Shown: positions 17,242-25,584, numbered from the stretch's first letter. The stretch is 64,000 bases of DNA from an uncultured Clostridia bacterium (GCA_948471525.1 CAOKSY010000003.1:62001-126000), one strand, 5' to 3'. Notes: generated by a model from the letters alone, not told the origin. Translations and numbers: made by a program.

Positions 17242-17373
17242 GATCTAATACCTCCGTATTATATTATTGGGTTTTATAAGATTTCTAAACCTCACGATCC
17301 GTCTTTTTTATCGATCCGAGCGCGACGCCTATTTTTACTGGACAGCAAGCGATAAAAATAGTATCATTTATAT

Positions 17374-18102
17374 ATGGAATTCAGAATAGACGATCTTCAA
17401 TGCAACGGACTCAAGATCAAACAAAATCCAAACGGCTACTGTTTTACTTCCGACGCTGTGCTTCTTGCAAATTCGATCAGATGCGGCGCAGGAGATACCG
17501 CGGTCGATTTCGGTTGCGGCAACGGAGTAATTTCCCTTTTGCTAAGCGCGAAAACACACTGCTCTAGAATAATCGGACTGGAAATACAAAAAGAAGTTGC
17601 TATTCTCGCGCAAGAAAACGTGCGCCTAAACGGTCTCGAAGATAAAATAGATATATTAAATTGCGATATAAAGGACGCGGCGAAACTTCTCGGCAAAGAA
17701 AGCGTAGAAGTCGTGGTCTGCAATCCCCCTTACTTCGCGCAATCGAGCGGCGAAAAAAGAGAGTGCGAAGAGATCGCGTTATCCCGACACGAAAGCACTT
17801 GCGATCTCAAACAAATAGTGACCGGCGCAAGCGAAATTCTCAAATACGGCGGACAGTTTTATATGATCCACAAGACACAGCGAATGGCGGAAGCGATCGC
17901 CTTTTGTTCGCAAGTCTCGCTGATTCCCAAAAATCTAACTCTCATATATCCAAAGATAAGCAAAAAAGCCGACACCTTTATATTGAGATGTAAAAAATGC
18001 GGCAAACACTCTTTGGATATCGACAAGCTTGTGATATACGACGAAGAAGGAAATATGACGCGAGAAGCGAGAGCAATGTACGGAGAAACTTTCGGCAAAT
18101 AA
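17374..18102 (+). CDS. TrmN6-like N6-adenine methyltransferase
   Basis: This 242-residue SAM-dependent methyltransferase belongs to the YfiC/TrmN6 group that methylates A37 of tRNA1(Val). Motif I is AVDFGCGNGVISLLL near residue 45, the acidic motif is IGLEIQKE, and the catalytic NPPY motif (VVCNPPYFAQ) near residue 115 marks an adenine N6 or related amino methylase. Length fits the family. The last 40 residues hold CKKCGK, possibly a small metal site. The intrinsic terminator at 18106 follows directly. Confidence 0.88.
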   Translation: MEFRIDDLQCNGLKIKQNPNGYCFTSDAVLLANSIRCGAGDTAVDFGCGNGVISLLLSAKTHCSRIIGLEIQKEVAILAQENVRLNGLEDKIDILNCDIKDAAKLLGKESVEVVVCNPPYFAQSSGEKRECEEIALSRHESTCDLKQIVTGASEILKYGGQFYMIHKTQRMAEAIAFCSQVSLIPKNLTLIYPKISKKADTFILRCKKCGKHSLDIDKLVIYDEEGNMTREARAMYGETFGK

Positions 18103-18105
18103 AAA

Positions 18106-18123
18106 AAGAGGCGTAGACCTCTT
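18106..18123 (+). terminator. Terminator of the tRNA methyltransferase gene
   Basis: The stem AAGAGG/CCTCTT is followed by CTTTTATTTTT, immediately after the stop at 18102. Confidence 0.85.
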
Positions 18124-18152
18124 CTTTTATTTTTAATGTAGCGGTTGATTAA

Positions 18153-18359
18153 TCAATCGTTGTCTTTGAGACCCAACATATAATCGGTAGTCTTGCCGAA
18201 CAGGTTGCTGAGGTCGATCAGCGCCTGATAACTAGGCTCTTTTACTCCTCTCTCCCAATTGCTGATGGATACCTGAGACACCTGCATATATCTGGCAAGA
18301 TACTCCTGATTGTAACCGTTGAGCAGTCTCTGCTCCTTCAATCTCTCTGCAAATTTCAT
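18153..18359 (-). CDS. Small XRE-family DNA-binding protein
   Basis: This 68-residue protein is a single Cro/C1-type helix-turn-helix (residues 6-60). QEYLARYMQVSQVSISNWERG is the recognition unit and the ending TTDYMLGL is common in Bacillota XRE repressors. It has no effector domain. It lies 30 bp after the kinase-like gene on the same strand and is likely cotranscribed. The ribosome site AGGAGGTATGTAA is strong. The target operator is unknown. Confidence 0.9.
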   Translation of the reverse strand: MKFAERLKEQRLLNGYNQEYLARYMQVSQVSISNWERGVKEPSYQALIDLSNLFGKTTDYMLGLKDND

Positions 18360-18388
18360 TTACATACCTCCTAAGATTATTATAATAA

Positions 18389-19060
18389 CTAGATCAACTT
18401 ACGCCAATCTACACATTTCTCATCAAAGTTCGCAAGCGAATCCAACAAAAGCTCTCTATCCAAATTGCCTTTTGTATTTTTGCTCACGCTGTCAATCTTG
18501 ACCTTTATTTCGTTTATCACATCCATCATTCTCAATTTAAAACAATCGAGAAGCTTTTGTATAAACGGAAAACAGCTATAATATTCGCCTACGCCGTTGA
18601 ACAACGCGCACGTTATCGCTCCCGCTAGGTCTTCGTACGGCATACCGTCGTCCACTTCCGAAAAATCCACGCCTATAACTCTGCCTTCCTTGACGATATA
18701 GTTGTTGAAATCAACTCTCTTCATCACACAGTCGGTGAACGAATATATCATCTGCAGAAATATGGAAAGTCTGCTTGCAAGAAGTTCCATCCCTGCGACG
18801 TCGTCGGTCATTGTAGCGAGTCGAAATACTTCGTTGAAATTATCACCTTCTATATACTCGAACAACGCTTTGTTGTCCTCGCACTCTATGACTTTGGGCG
18901 CGTATCCAGTCATAGATACCTTTCGCGCGATTTCCGCTTCCTTCGCCGCCGACTCCGCGTCGGGATAGATCTTGAGGATACAGTCAATATCCGCGCAGCG
19001 GACTCTGTATACCTGCTTAACCTTGGAAGACAAGGCGGAAATAATCTGATAACTTCTCAT
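18389..19060 (-). CDS. Kinase-like protein, degenerate catalytic loop
   Basis: This 223-residue protein resembles small RIO/aminoglycoside/LPS-kinase-type phosphotransferases. VYRVRCADIDCILKIYPD resembles a lysine-bearing beta strand, LFEYIEGDNF a hinge, and KRVDFNNYIV with VIGVDFSEVDDG are the counterparts of the catalytic loop and the metal-binding D-F-x segment. The usual His before the catalytic Asp reads Arg-Val, and the spacing to Asn is short. It may therefore be a pseudokinase or a very divergent kinase. I chose the ATG at 19060, preceded by AAGGT. A TTG at 19096 is less likely. Confidence 0.6.
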   Translation of the reverse strand: MRSYQIISALSSKVKQVYRVRCADIDCILKIYPDAESAAKEAEIARKVSMTGYAPKVIECEDNKALFEYIEGDNFNEVFRLATMTDDVAGMELLASRLSIFLQMIYSFTDCVMKRVDFNNYIVKEGRVIGVDFSEVDDGMPYEDLAGAITCALFNGVGEYYSCFPFIQKLLDCFKLRMMDVINEIKVKIDSVSKNTKGNLDRELLLDSLANFDEKCVDWRKLI

Positions 19061-19182
19061 AAATACCTTATGTATTATACCCCATACTTTCGCCAATAGT
19101 CAACACCTACAGTACATATTTAGTGATTTTTTATAATTTTCTATTGTAATATCAACTGTTTTTTTACATATATCGACAAAAA

Positions 19183-19208
19183 AACGCTCCCGTTAAATTA
19201 GAGAACGT
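19183..19208 (-). terminator. Terminator of the metal ATPase gene
   Basis: An AACG-CTC/GAG-AACGTT stem flanked by A and T runs lies 25 bases after the stop at 19233. Confidence 0.75.
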
Positions 19209-19232
19209 TTTTTTATATACAAACTGCGCATA

Positions 19233-21488
19233 TTATTTTCTTTTTTCGCCTCTGAGAGCGCTCATACTGTTGATCACCGCCAAAAGACAAACTCCCACGT
19301 CCGCTACGACCGCAAGCCACATAAGAGGATTGACAAACATACATACAACCATTATTGCAAACTTTACGCCGAGAGCCATAGCTATGTTTTGAATGATCAC
19401 GCGCTTGGTCTTTTTCGCCACCTTAAAGGCGTCGCCCAGCCTGTCGATATTGCCGCCGATAAGCACCATATCGCTCGCCTCAACGCTTGCGTCGTTACCC
19501 ATACCGCTGACGCATACACCCAGCGTAGCGTTTTTGATAGCAGGCGCGTCGTTTAGTCCGTCTCCGACAAACATCACCTTTTTGCCCTCGGCTACTCTCG
19601 ACTTGACGTAATCGCACTTATCCTGAGGCATCAGCGAAGCCTTTACGGTATCGATGCCGAGCTCCTTGCCTACGGCTTCGGCGACCGCGCTATTGTCTCC
19701 TGTAAGCATAGTGGCAGAAATACCTCTGTCTTCTAGGTCCTTGATTACAGACTTGGAATTCTCTCTTATCCTATCGGCTATTTCAAAGCGTCCGAGATAC
19801 TTTCCGTCATACCCGACGTATACCGCGCTGTACGCGCCTTCAGTTCTTTCAAATCCATCTATGCTGCTGTCATTTAACAGCGCCGCGCTACCGCATACGG
19901 CGATCTTGCCGTCCACTTCGCAGACGACGCCTTTACCCGCGATCTCTTTCGCGTCCGTCGCAACGGTTTGACTTTTACAATATTGAGATATACATCTTGC
20001 TATAGGATGAGAAGACATATCCTCGCACGCTCCCGCTATTCTCAAAAGCAGTTCTACATCCTGCGAATATACGTTTTTCACCTCGAGCTTGCCTTCGGTC
20101 AAAGTGCCTGTCTTGTCAAAACATACCTCTTCTATTCCGTCAAGTATCTCGAGATAGTTGCCGCCTTTGACGAGCACTCCTTTTCTGGACGCGCTTCCAA
20201 TACCGCTGAAATAAGTGAGCGGCGTGGAGATCACAAGCGCGCATGGACAGGAAATGACCAAAAATACAAGTCCCTTTCTGATAGCGTCGACATAAGTCAC
20301 TTGCGAAACGAGCGGCAGAAATACAGATATTATCAACGCCAACGCAAATACTATAGGCGTATATACCTTGGCGAATTTTCTTATAAATTTCTCCGCCTGA
20401 GGCTTATTCTGCTGAGATTCCTCGACGAGTTTCAATATCTTCGCGGCAGTAGCGTCTTTTTCCTCTTTTAAAGTCTCCAACGTAATAACGCTGTCGAGAT
20501 TTATGGTGCCGCCTAACACTTCGTCGCCTACGCCTTTGCCCGCAGGTATGCTCTCGCCCGTGAGTTTGGAATAATCGAAAGAAGACGCTCCTTCAACGAT
20601 CTTCCCATCGACAGGCACTTTTTCTCCCACCTTGACGACAACCTTATCTCCGACCTTCAGAGACGACGTATCCACCGATACCGTCGAACCGTCGGGATTG
20701 AGCAGATTGGACTTTTCGACTTTTATATCAAGCAATTCGCCAATGCTCTTCTTGGATTTGCGCACGGAAATTCCCTGTATCGTTTCGCCGATAGTATAGA
20801 GCAACATTACCATTACTCCTTCCTCAAATTCGCCAATACAGAACGCTCCTATCGCCGCCACATTCATAAGCGTATTTTCATTGAAAATATCCTTGTGTAT
20901 AAGACCTTTAAAGCCCTCGTACATACTATCGTATGCGACAGCGATAAATGCGATGATGTAAAAAGCAAGATATAGTCCGAACAACTTTTTGCCTACGACT
21001 TTATCGACGACAAGTCCCGCGATAAGAAACAATATCGAAATAATTATCCCTATAGTCTGCCGTTTATCTATCTGCCATACCTTTTGATTTGAATCTATCT
21101 TTATCGGAGTATCGTCGCAACACGCGCAACCGTGTCCGTGGGAATGTCCGTGCTCTTCGTGATTATGATTACAGGAACAGCCCTCTCCGTGTATATGCCC
21201 GCTATCTTTATGGTCGTGTCCGCAAACGCATTCTTCGCCATGCGAATGAGCGTGACCCTCGTGAGAATGTCCGCAAGCGCACGCGCCGCCATGACCGTGG
21301 CCGTGATCTTTATGATCATGACCGTGCGAATGACCGCATTCACACTCCTCACCGTGCGCGTGTCCGTGACTTTCGTGCATACAGCCGTTCTCCTTATGAG
21401 TATCTTTGCCGTGACGTTCCTCGCCGTGTATGTGCGCGTCGGCGTTCGGCAACTCAATAACTTCATTTTCCGATCTATGCTTTTCCAT
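19233..21488 (-). CDS. Heavy-metal P1B-type ATPase with His-rich N-terminus
   Basis: This 751-residue efflux pump has a His/Cys-rich metal-sensing tail at residues 1-135 (many His-Gly-His repeats and ECECGH/ACACGH-like patches) in place of a standard HMA domain. Six or more membrane segments follow, with CPCALVIS in the transport site, DKTGTLTEG (phosphorylated Asp), SSHPIARCIS (P1B His-Pro) and GDGLNDAPAI. The last membrane helix has ADVGVCLLAVINSM, the Asp-Gly signature of Zn/Cd/Pb pumps (P1B-2), not the Met-Ser-Ser of Cu pumps. It lies 7 bp after the CsoR-like regulator and is controlled from that gene's promoter. Confidence 0.93.
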   Translation of the reverse strand: MEKHRSENEVIELPNADAHIHGEERHGKDTHKENGCMHESHGHAHGEECECGHSHGHDHKDHGHGHGGACACGHSHEGHAHSHGEECVCGHDHKDSGHIHGEGCSCNHNHEEHGHSHGHGCACCDDTPIKIDSNQKVWQIDKRQTIGIIISILFLIAGLVVDKVVGKKLFGLYLAFYIIAFIAVAYDSMYEGFKGLIHKDIFNENTLMNVAAIGAFCIGEFEEGVMVMLLYTIGETIQGISVRKSKKSIGELLDIKVEKSNLLNPDGSTVSVDTSSLKVGDKVVVKVGEKVPVDGKIVEGASSFDYSKLTGESIPAGKGVGDEVLGGTINLDSVITLETLKEEKDATAAKILKLVEESQQNKPQAEKFIRKFAKVYTPIVFALALIISVFLPLVSQVTYVDAIRKGLVFLVISCPCALVISTPLTYFSGIGSASRKGVLVKGGNYLEILDGIEEVCFDKTGTLTEGKLEVKNVYSQDVELLLRIAGACEDMSSHPIARCISQYCKSQTVATDAKEIAGKGVVCEVDGKIAVCGSAALLNDSSIDGFERTEGAYSAVYVGYDGKYLGRFEIADRIRENSKSVIKDLEDRGISATMLTGDNSAVAEAVGKELGIDTVKASLMPQDKCDYVKSRVAEGKKVMFVGDGLNDAPAIKNATLGVCVSGMGNDASVEASDMVLIGGNIDRLGDAFKVAKKTKRVIIQNIAMALGVKFAIMVVCMFVNPLMWLAVVADVGVCLLAVINSMSALRGEKRK

Positions 21489-21495
21489 ATTCCAC

Positions 21496-21780
21496 CTATA
21501 TTTTAGAATAGTATTCTATTGCAACTTTGAGATTTTGCAAAGTATCTGTGATCTCACCGCTTTCGATGCTGTCTACCACACAGTGATTTATGTGATGATA
21601 GAGCAAATCTTTCGCAACGCCCTCAAGTGCTTTGGTGATGGCGGACAGCTGTACGAGAATATCTTCGCAGCTTCTTTCCTCCTGCACCATTTTGTTTATA
21701 CCTCTGACCTGTCCTTCTATCCTCGAAAGTTTACCCGTCAGTTTTTTGGTCAATTCACAACCGTCGTGTCTGCAATCCAT
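21496..21780 (-). CDS. csoR: CsoR/RcnR-family metal-responsive repressor
   Basis: This 94-residue DUF156 four-helix protein has RIEGQVRGINKMVQEERSCED near the start of helix 2 and LLYHHINHCV in helix 2-3. The Cys in RSCED plus His and Cys spaced H-x3-C fits the C-H-C copper(I) site of CsoR. The target gene, however, looks like a Zn/Cd pump, so the sensed metal is uncertain. I chose the ATG at 21780 because GGAGGT lies just upstream. A longer frame would run back through the operator. It is the first gene of the two-gene metal operon. Confidence 0.9.
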   Translation of the reverse strand: MDCRHDGCELTKKLTGKLSRIEGQVRGINKMVQEERSCEDILVQLSAITKALEGVAKDLLYHHINHCVVDSIESGEITDTLQNLKVAIEYYSKI

Positions 21781-21792
21781 TTTACCTCCGAT

Positions 21793-21809
21793 ATACCCCC
21801 ATAGGGTAT
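21793..21809. promoter_or_regulatory. CsoR-type operator, proximal
   Basis: ATACCCCCATAGGGTAT is an inverted repeat with the G/C tract typical of CsoR/RcnR operators. It sits just before the ribosome site of the regulator gene and repeats the operator at 21827 with two base changes. Confidence 0.85.
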
Positions 21810-21823
21810 TTCCGTTTTTCTTA

Positions 21824-21852
21824 ATTATACCCCTATAGGGTATGCTTGTCAA
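21824..21852 (-). promoter_or_regulatory. Promoter of the metal operon with operator in the spacer
   Basis: TTGACA (21847-21852) and TATAAT (21824-21829) have an ideal 17-base spacer on the minus strand. The inverted repeat ATACCCCTATAGGGTAT (21827-21843) fills the spacer, so bound repressor would block RNA polymerase. Confidence 0.9.
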
Positions 21853-21950
21853 GAGTTTTTTGCAACTTTTTTAGATAAATCAAAGATTCTAATATATAGT
21901 ATACAAAACAATTAAATATAAACGTATTTACATCGTCAAAGACAAAAAAA

Positions 21951-21977
21951 TCTCTCCGACCGCATTGATCGGAGAGA
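21951..21977 (-). terminator. trpB terminator
   Basis: The stem TCTCTCCGA/TCGGAGAGA is followed by TTTTTTT on the minus strand, about 25 bases after the trpB stop. Confidence 0.9.
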
Positions 21978-22000
21978 CAGAAGAATAATATTGACTCATA

Positions 22001-23371
22001 TCAGTCTATCTTGGGCAGAGAGTCGAATCCTCTCTGAAGATCCTCGTCGGTGGGAATATAATCCGTCATCTTGCCTTCCAAGTATTCCATATACGCTTTC
22101 ATATCGAAATAACCTGTGCCGGTCAAACCGAAAAGTATAGTCTTCTCTTCGCCGCTCTCTTTGCATTTAAGCGCCTCGTCTATCGCGCCTTTTATTGCGT
22201 GCGCAGACTCGGGAGCAGGAAGTATGGTCTCGTATTTTGCAAACATTACTGCCGCATCGAATATCTTTGTCTGCTCGTACGACACCGCTTCGATATATCC
22301 GTCGTGATAGAGTTTTGACATTATCGGAGACATTCCGTGATATCTCAAGCCGCCCGCATGGTTTGCCGAAGGAATAAATCCGCAGCCGAGCGTATACATC
22401 TTCGCAAGCGGAGTAATCTTGCCCGTATCGCAATAATCGTAAGCGTATTTACCTCTCGTAAGCGAGGGGCAAGACGCAGGCTCTACCGCTACAAAACGCG
22501 TATTCGGTCTGCTGCCGTTGAGTTTGTCTCGCATAAACGGAGAAAGCAATCCGCCGAGATTGGATCCGCCTCCGGCGCAACCTATTACCACGTCGGGATA
22601 TTCTCCCAGTATTTCCATTGCCTTGTGACTTTCAAGACCGATTATAGATTGATGCAACAGCACTTGATTGAGCACGCTGCCCAGCACGTATCTACAGTTG
22701 GGCGTCAAAGTCGCCTTTTCTACCGCCTCGGATATAGCGCAGCCGAGCGATCCGCTTGTATTGGGTTTCTCGGCAAGTATCTTTTTGCCCACTTCGGTGG
22801 TATTGGAAGGACTTGGGATAACCTTGCCGTCAAACACCTGCATGACGGCTCTTCTAAACGGCTTTTGCTCATAAGAACCTTTGACCATAAACACGTTGAG
22901 ATCGAGACCGAAATATGCGCAAGCCTCGGATAAAGCGGTTCCCCACTGTCCCGCGCCCGTCTCCGTAGTGAGAGACGTAAGTCCCTGCTCCTTCGCATAA
23001 TACGCCTGAGCTACCGCAGAGTTGAGCTTGTGACTGCCGGAAGTGTTGTTCCCCTCGAACTTGTAATATATCTTTGCCGGAGTGCCGAGCGCCTTTTCCA
23101 GATTGTACGCTCTGCACAGAGGCGACGGTCTGTATATCTTATACATCTCCTGTATTTCTTCGGGAATATCAATATATCTTGTCTCGCCGTCAAGTTCCTG
23201 ACCTGCGAGCTTATCGCAGAAAACCGGAGTCAAATCTTCTTTCGTCACGGGCTTCAACGTAGCCGGATTGAGAAGCGGGGCCGGTTGTTCTTTCATATCT
23301 GCTCTGAGATTGTACCATTGCTTGGGCAGTTGCTCCTCTGTAAGATAAAATCTGTACGGTATTTTTGCCAT
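22001..23371 (-). CDS. trpB: Tryptophan synthase beta chain, TrpB2 type
   Basis: TrpB condenses indole with L-serine to tryptophan using PLP. The 456-residue length, the extended N-terminus (KIPYRFYLTEEQLPKQWYN) and NNTSGSHKLNSA (PLP Lys) mark the long TrpB2 subfamily. GCAGGGSNLGG binds PLP phosphate, and LTTETGAGQWG contains the catalytic Glu loop. No trpA gene is nearby, as usual for TrpB2, which may salvage free indole. I chose the ATG at 23371 after AGGAGGA. The longer frame to 23464 runs into the T-box leader. Expression is controlled by that tryptophan T-box. Confidence 0.95.
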   Translation of the reverse strand: MAKIPYRFYLTEEQLPKQWYNLRADMKEQPAPLLNPATLKPVTKEDLTPVFCDKLAGQELDGETRYIDIPEEIQEMYKIYRPSPLCRAYNLEKALGTPAKIYYKFEGNNTSGSHKLNSAVAQAYYAKEQGLTSLTTETGAGQWGTALSEACAYFGLDLNVFMVKGSYEQKPFRRAVMQVFDGKVIPSPSNTTEVGKKILAEKPNTSGSLGCAISEAVEKATLTPNCRYVLGSVLNQVLLHQSIIGLESHKAMEILGEYPDVVIGCAGGGSNLGGLLSPFMRDKLNGSRPNTRFVAVEPASCPSLTRGKYAYDYCDTGKITPLAKMYTLGCGFIPSANHAGGLRYHGMSPIMSKLYHDGYIEAVSYEQTKIFDAAVMFAKYETILPAPESAHAIKGAIDEALKCKESGEEKTILFGLTGTGYFDMKAYMEYLEGKMTDYIPTDEDLQRGFDSLPKID

Positions 23372-23399
23372 TTTTGTGTCCTCCTGTTGTTTTTTATAA

Positions 23400-23650
23400 A
23401 AAAAAATCTTGTCCCTGTAATTTCGGGACAAGATCCGTGAGTCATGATCTTGTTTGTAAGCCACCCTTACGCGCCACCACGCGTATTCCCACTAACGAGG
23501 GGATTCCGTCAGACATTACTCTGCCCTCAAAAGTCCATTCGCTATCTCACGTCTCATTGCATCTCACCGCCTGCAATTCTCTGTAAAGCCGCTACCGATA
23601 GGTACTCTTCTTTATCAACGGTTTGTGAACAAATCACAATATTTTGTTTT
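23400..23650 (-). promoter_or_regulatory. T-box leader, tryptophan specifier
   Basis: This minus-strand leader has T-box features in order: a stem I region with AAGAAGAGTA and AGAGAATTGC, the distal GGTGAGATG, the specifier-loop segment GAATGGAC with UGG (Trp, 23535-23537), the T-box-like AAGGGTGGCTTAC (the conserved GGTGG at 23461-23465), then a terminator ATCTTGTCCC/GGGACAAGAT with a T tract (23406-23434). Uncharged tRNA-Trp should favour the antiterminator and switch on trpB. Some T-box bases differ from the usual GGTGGNACCGCG. Confidence 0.85.
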
Positions 23651-23660
23651 CTATATCAAT

Positions 23661-23689
23661 ATATTACGCTATCGTATTGAGTTTGTCAA
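23661..23689 (-). promoter_or_regulatory. Promoter of the trpB T-box transcript
   Basis: TTGACA and TAATAT are separated by 17 bases on the minus strand, just upstream of the leader. Confidence 0.75.
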
Positions 23690-23735
23690 CAAATTTTTTG
23701 ATATTTTTTACGACTTTTCAATACGGTACAATCCG

Positions 23736-25583
23736 TCAGCGACGCTTTGCCCTGGCAATGCTTTCTTCCCAGCCCAGCAATAATCCGTAACGTCTGTCTT
23801 CATCCATATCGGGATCGAAAGTCTTGCCTGAGACAATACGCTTGCGAAGTTCTTCAATATCCGACCATACTCCCGACGTAAGTCCGGCGAGATAACACGC
23901 GCCCAACGCCGTCGTCTCTATTACGGCAGGTCTTGCTACGCGCGCTTGTAAAAGATCGGACTGAAATTGCATAAGTATATCCGACACGCTCGCTCCTCCG
24001 TCAACCGCCAATGAAGATATCTTGTAGCCTATATCGCTCTCCATTGCGTGTACGACGTCGAACACCTGATACGCTATGGACTCGAGCGCGGCGCGCACGA
24101 AATGCGCCTTGGACGTACCGCGGGTAAGTCCCGTCACCGTGCCTCTTGCATTTGCATCCCAATGCGGCGCTCCCAACCCAACAAAAGCGGGGACTATGTA
24201 TACTCCGTTGGTATCGTCTACAGTTGCAGACAGTATATCCGCCTCTTTTGCCGACTTGATAAGTCCAAGCTCGTCTCTGAGCCATTGCAATACCGCTCCG
24301 CCCACGAATACGCTGCCTTCCAACACATACTGAGGTCTGCCGTCCTGCATACTTGCGGCAAGCGTCGTGATAAGTCCGCGTTTGGAAGTCACGAAGTCAT
24401 TGCCGGTATTCATAAGCGTAAAACATCCCGTGCCATAGGTGTTCTTGACGCTTCCTTTTTCCGTACAGAGATGTCCGAAAAGCGCGGACTGCTGATCTCC
24501 CGCCACTCCGCATATAGGTATATCTCTGCCGACTACCGCCGCGTCGCAACGTCCGAAATCATATCCCGACGGATGTACCTCGGGCAGCATTTTCTTGGGT
24601 ATTCCGTATATATCCAGAAGTTCGTCATCCCACTCGAGCGTCTTGATATTGTACATCATTGTACGCGACGCGTTGGTATAATCGGTCGCGTGTATCTTTC
24701 CGCCCGACAAGCGCCACATCAAAAAAGTATCTACCGTGCCGAAAAGCAATTCGCCTTTCTGCGCGCGTTCTCTTGCCCCCTCGACGTTGTCCAATATCCA
24801 TTTGAGTTTGGTCGCTGAGAAATACGCGTCGACGGTAAGTCCCGTCTTGGAAAAAATCTTCTCGTCGAAACCTTGCTTTTTCAATTCGTCGCAATATTGC
24901 GAAGTGCGACGGCATTGCCATACTATAGCGTTGTATACGGGTTTTCCAGTTTTCCTGTCCCATACCAAAGTAGTCTCTCTTTGATTGGTTATTCCTATAG
25001 CGGCTACCGAAGCCAAGTTTATCCCGCTCTTTTCTACCGCTTCTTTCAACACTTGCGACTGCGTGGACCAAATATCTTCGGGATCATGTTCCACCCAACC
25101 TGCATTGGGGTATATCTGTCTGAATTCCTTTTGCGCGACGGACACTATCTTGCCCTCGCAATCGAATACTATCGCCCTAGAAGAAGTAGTGCCCTGATCG
25201 AGCGCTAAAATATATTTGCAGTCATTTTTTTTTTGCACGTCCTTGGTGGCAACGAAATCCACGCCCAAACCAAGCACGTCGGCGACTATGACCTGACCTT
25301 TTTTGACGGGCGCGTCGACGCTCAATCCGTTCAAAAGAACAAGCGCGTCGAACATTCTGTCCTTGGGAATGCTGTCGGACGTCTTTACGCTGACCATATT
25401 GATCTCTCCGCCGTTAACCTGAGCGATCGACGTGACCATTCTTTTGGGACAAATCACTTCGTCTCTAGCATATTTAGCGCCTCTGGGACAGGTGTTGCCC
25501 GTCACCTTTATATCGTTTTTATCGCTGTCGTCGACGCTGAGCCTGCAGCCCATAGGACAGCATATACAAATCATCTCTTTCAT
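23736..25583 (-). CDS. glpK: DUF1667 - glycerol kinase fusion
   Basis: This 615-residue protein joins two enzymes of one pathway. Residues 1-117 are a DUF1667 domain, normally a separate small Cys-rich protein that accompanies GlpA-like dehydrogenases (Cys in CICCPMGCRL, NTCPRGAKY and EVICPKRM, likely a metal or Fe-S site). Residues 122-615 are a full-length glycerol kinase with LALDQGTTSSRAIVFD, WVEHDPEDIW, GITNQRETT and FVGLGAPHWD. The seam VQKKND is encoded by a run of ten A (25225-25234). The ATG at 25583 follows AAGGGGG and lies 1 bp after the preceding stop. GlpK has no usable start of its own near the seam. It is the third gene of the glp operon. Confidence 0.92.
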   Translation of the reverse strand: MKEMICICCPMGCRLSVDDSDKNDIKVTGNTCPRGAKYARDEVICPKRMVTSIAQVNGGEINMVSVKTSDSIPKDRMFDALVLLNGLSVDAPVKKGQVIVADVLGLGVDFVATKDVQKKNDCKYILALDQGTTSSRAIVFDCEGKIVSVAQKEFRQIYPNAGWVEHDPEDIWSTQSQVLKEAVEKSGINLASVAAIGITNQRETTLVWDRKTGKPVYNAIVWQCRRTSQYCDELKKQGFDEKIFSKTGLTVDAYFSATKLKWILDNVEGARERAQKGELLFGTVDTFLMWRLSGGKIHATDYTNASRTMMYNIKTLEWDDELLDIYGIPKKMLPEVHPSGYDFGRCDAAVVGRDIPICGVAGDQQSALFGHLCTEKGSVKNTYGTGCFTLMNTGNDFVTSKRGLITTLAASMQDGRPQYVLEGSVFVGGAVLQWLRDELGLIKSAKEADILSATVDDTNGVYIVPAFVGLGAPHWDANARGTVTGLTRGTSKAHFVRAALESIAYQVFDVVHAMESDIGYKISSLAVDGGASVSDILMQFQSDLLQARVARPAVIETTALGACYLAGLTSGVWSDIEELRKRIVSGKTFDPDMDEDRRYGLLLGWEESIARAKRR

Positions 25584-25584
25584 A

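Noticed and set aside
21101..21506. Several frames overlapping the His-rich tail of the metal ATPase, some Arg-rich, one hydrophobic
   Set aside because: They are by-products of the repetitive His/Gly codons read in other frames. Only the ATPase frame continues into a real protein.
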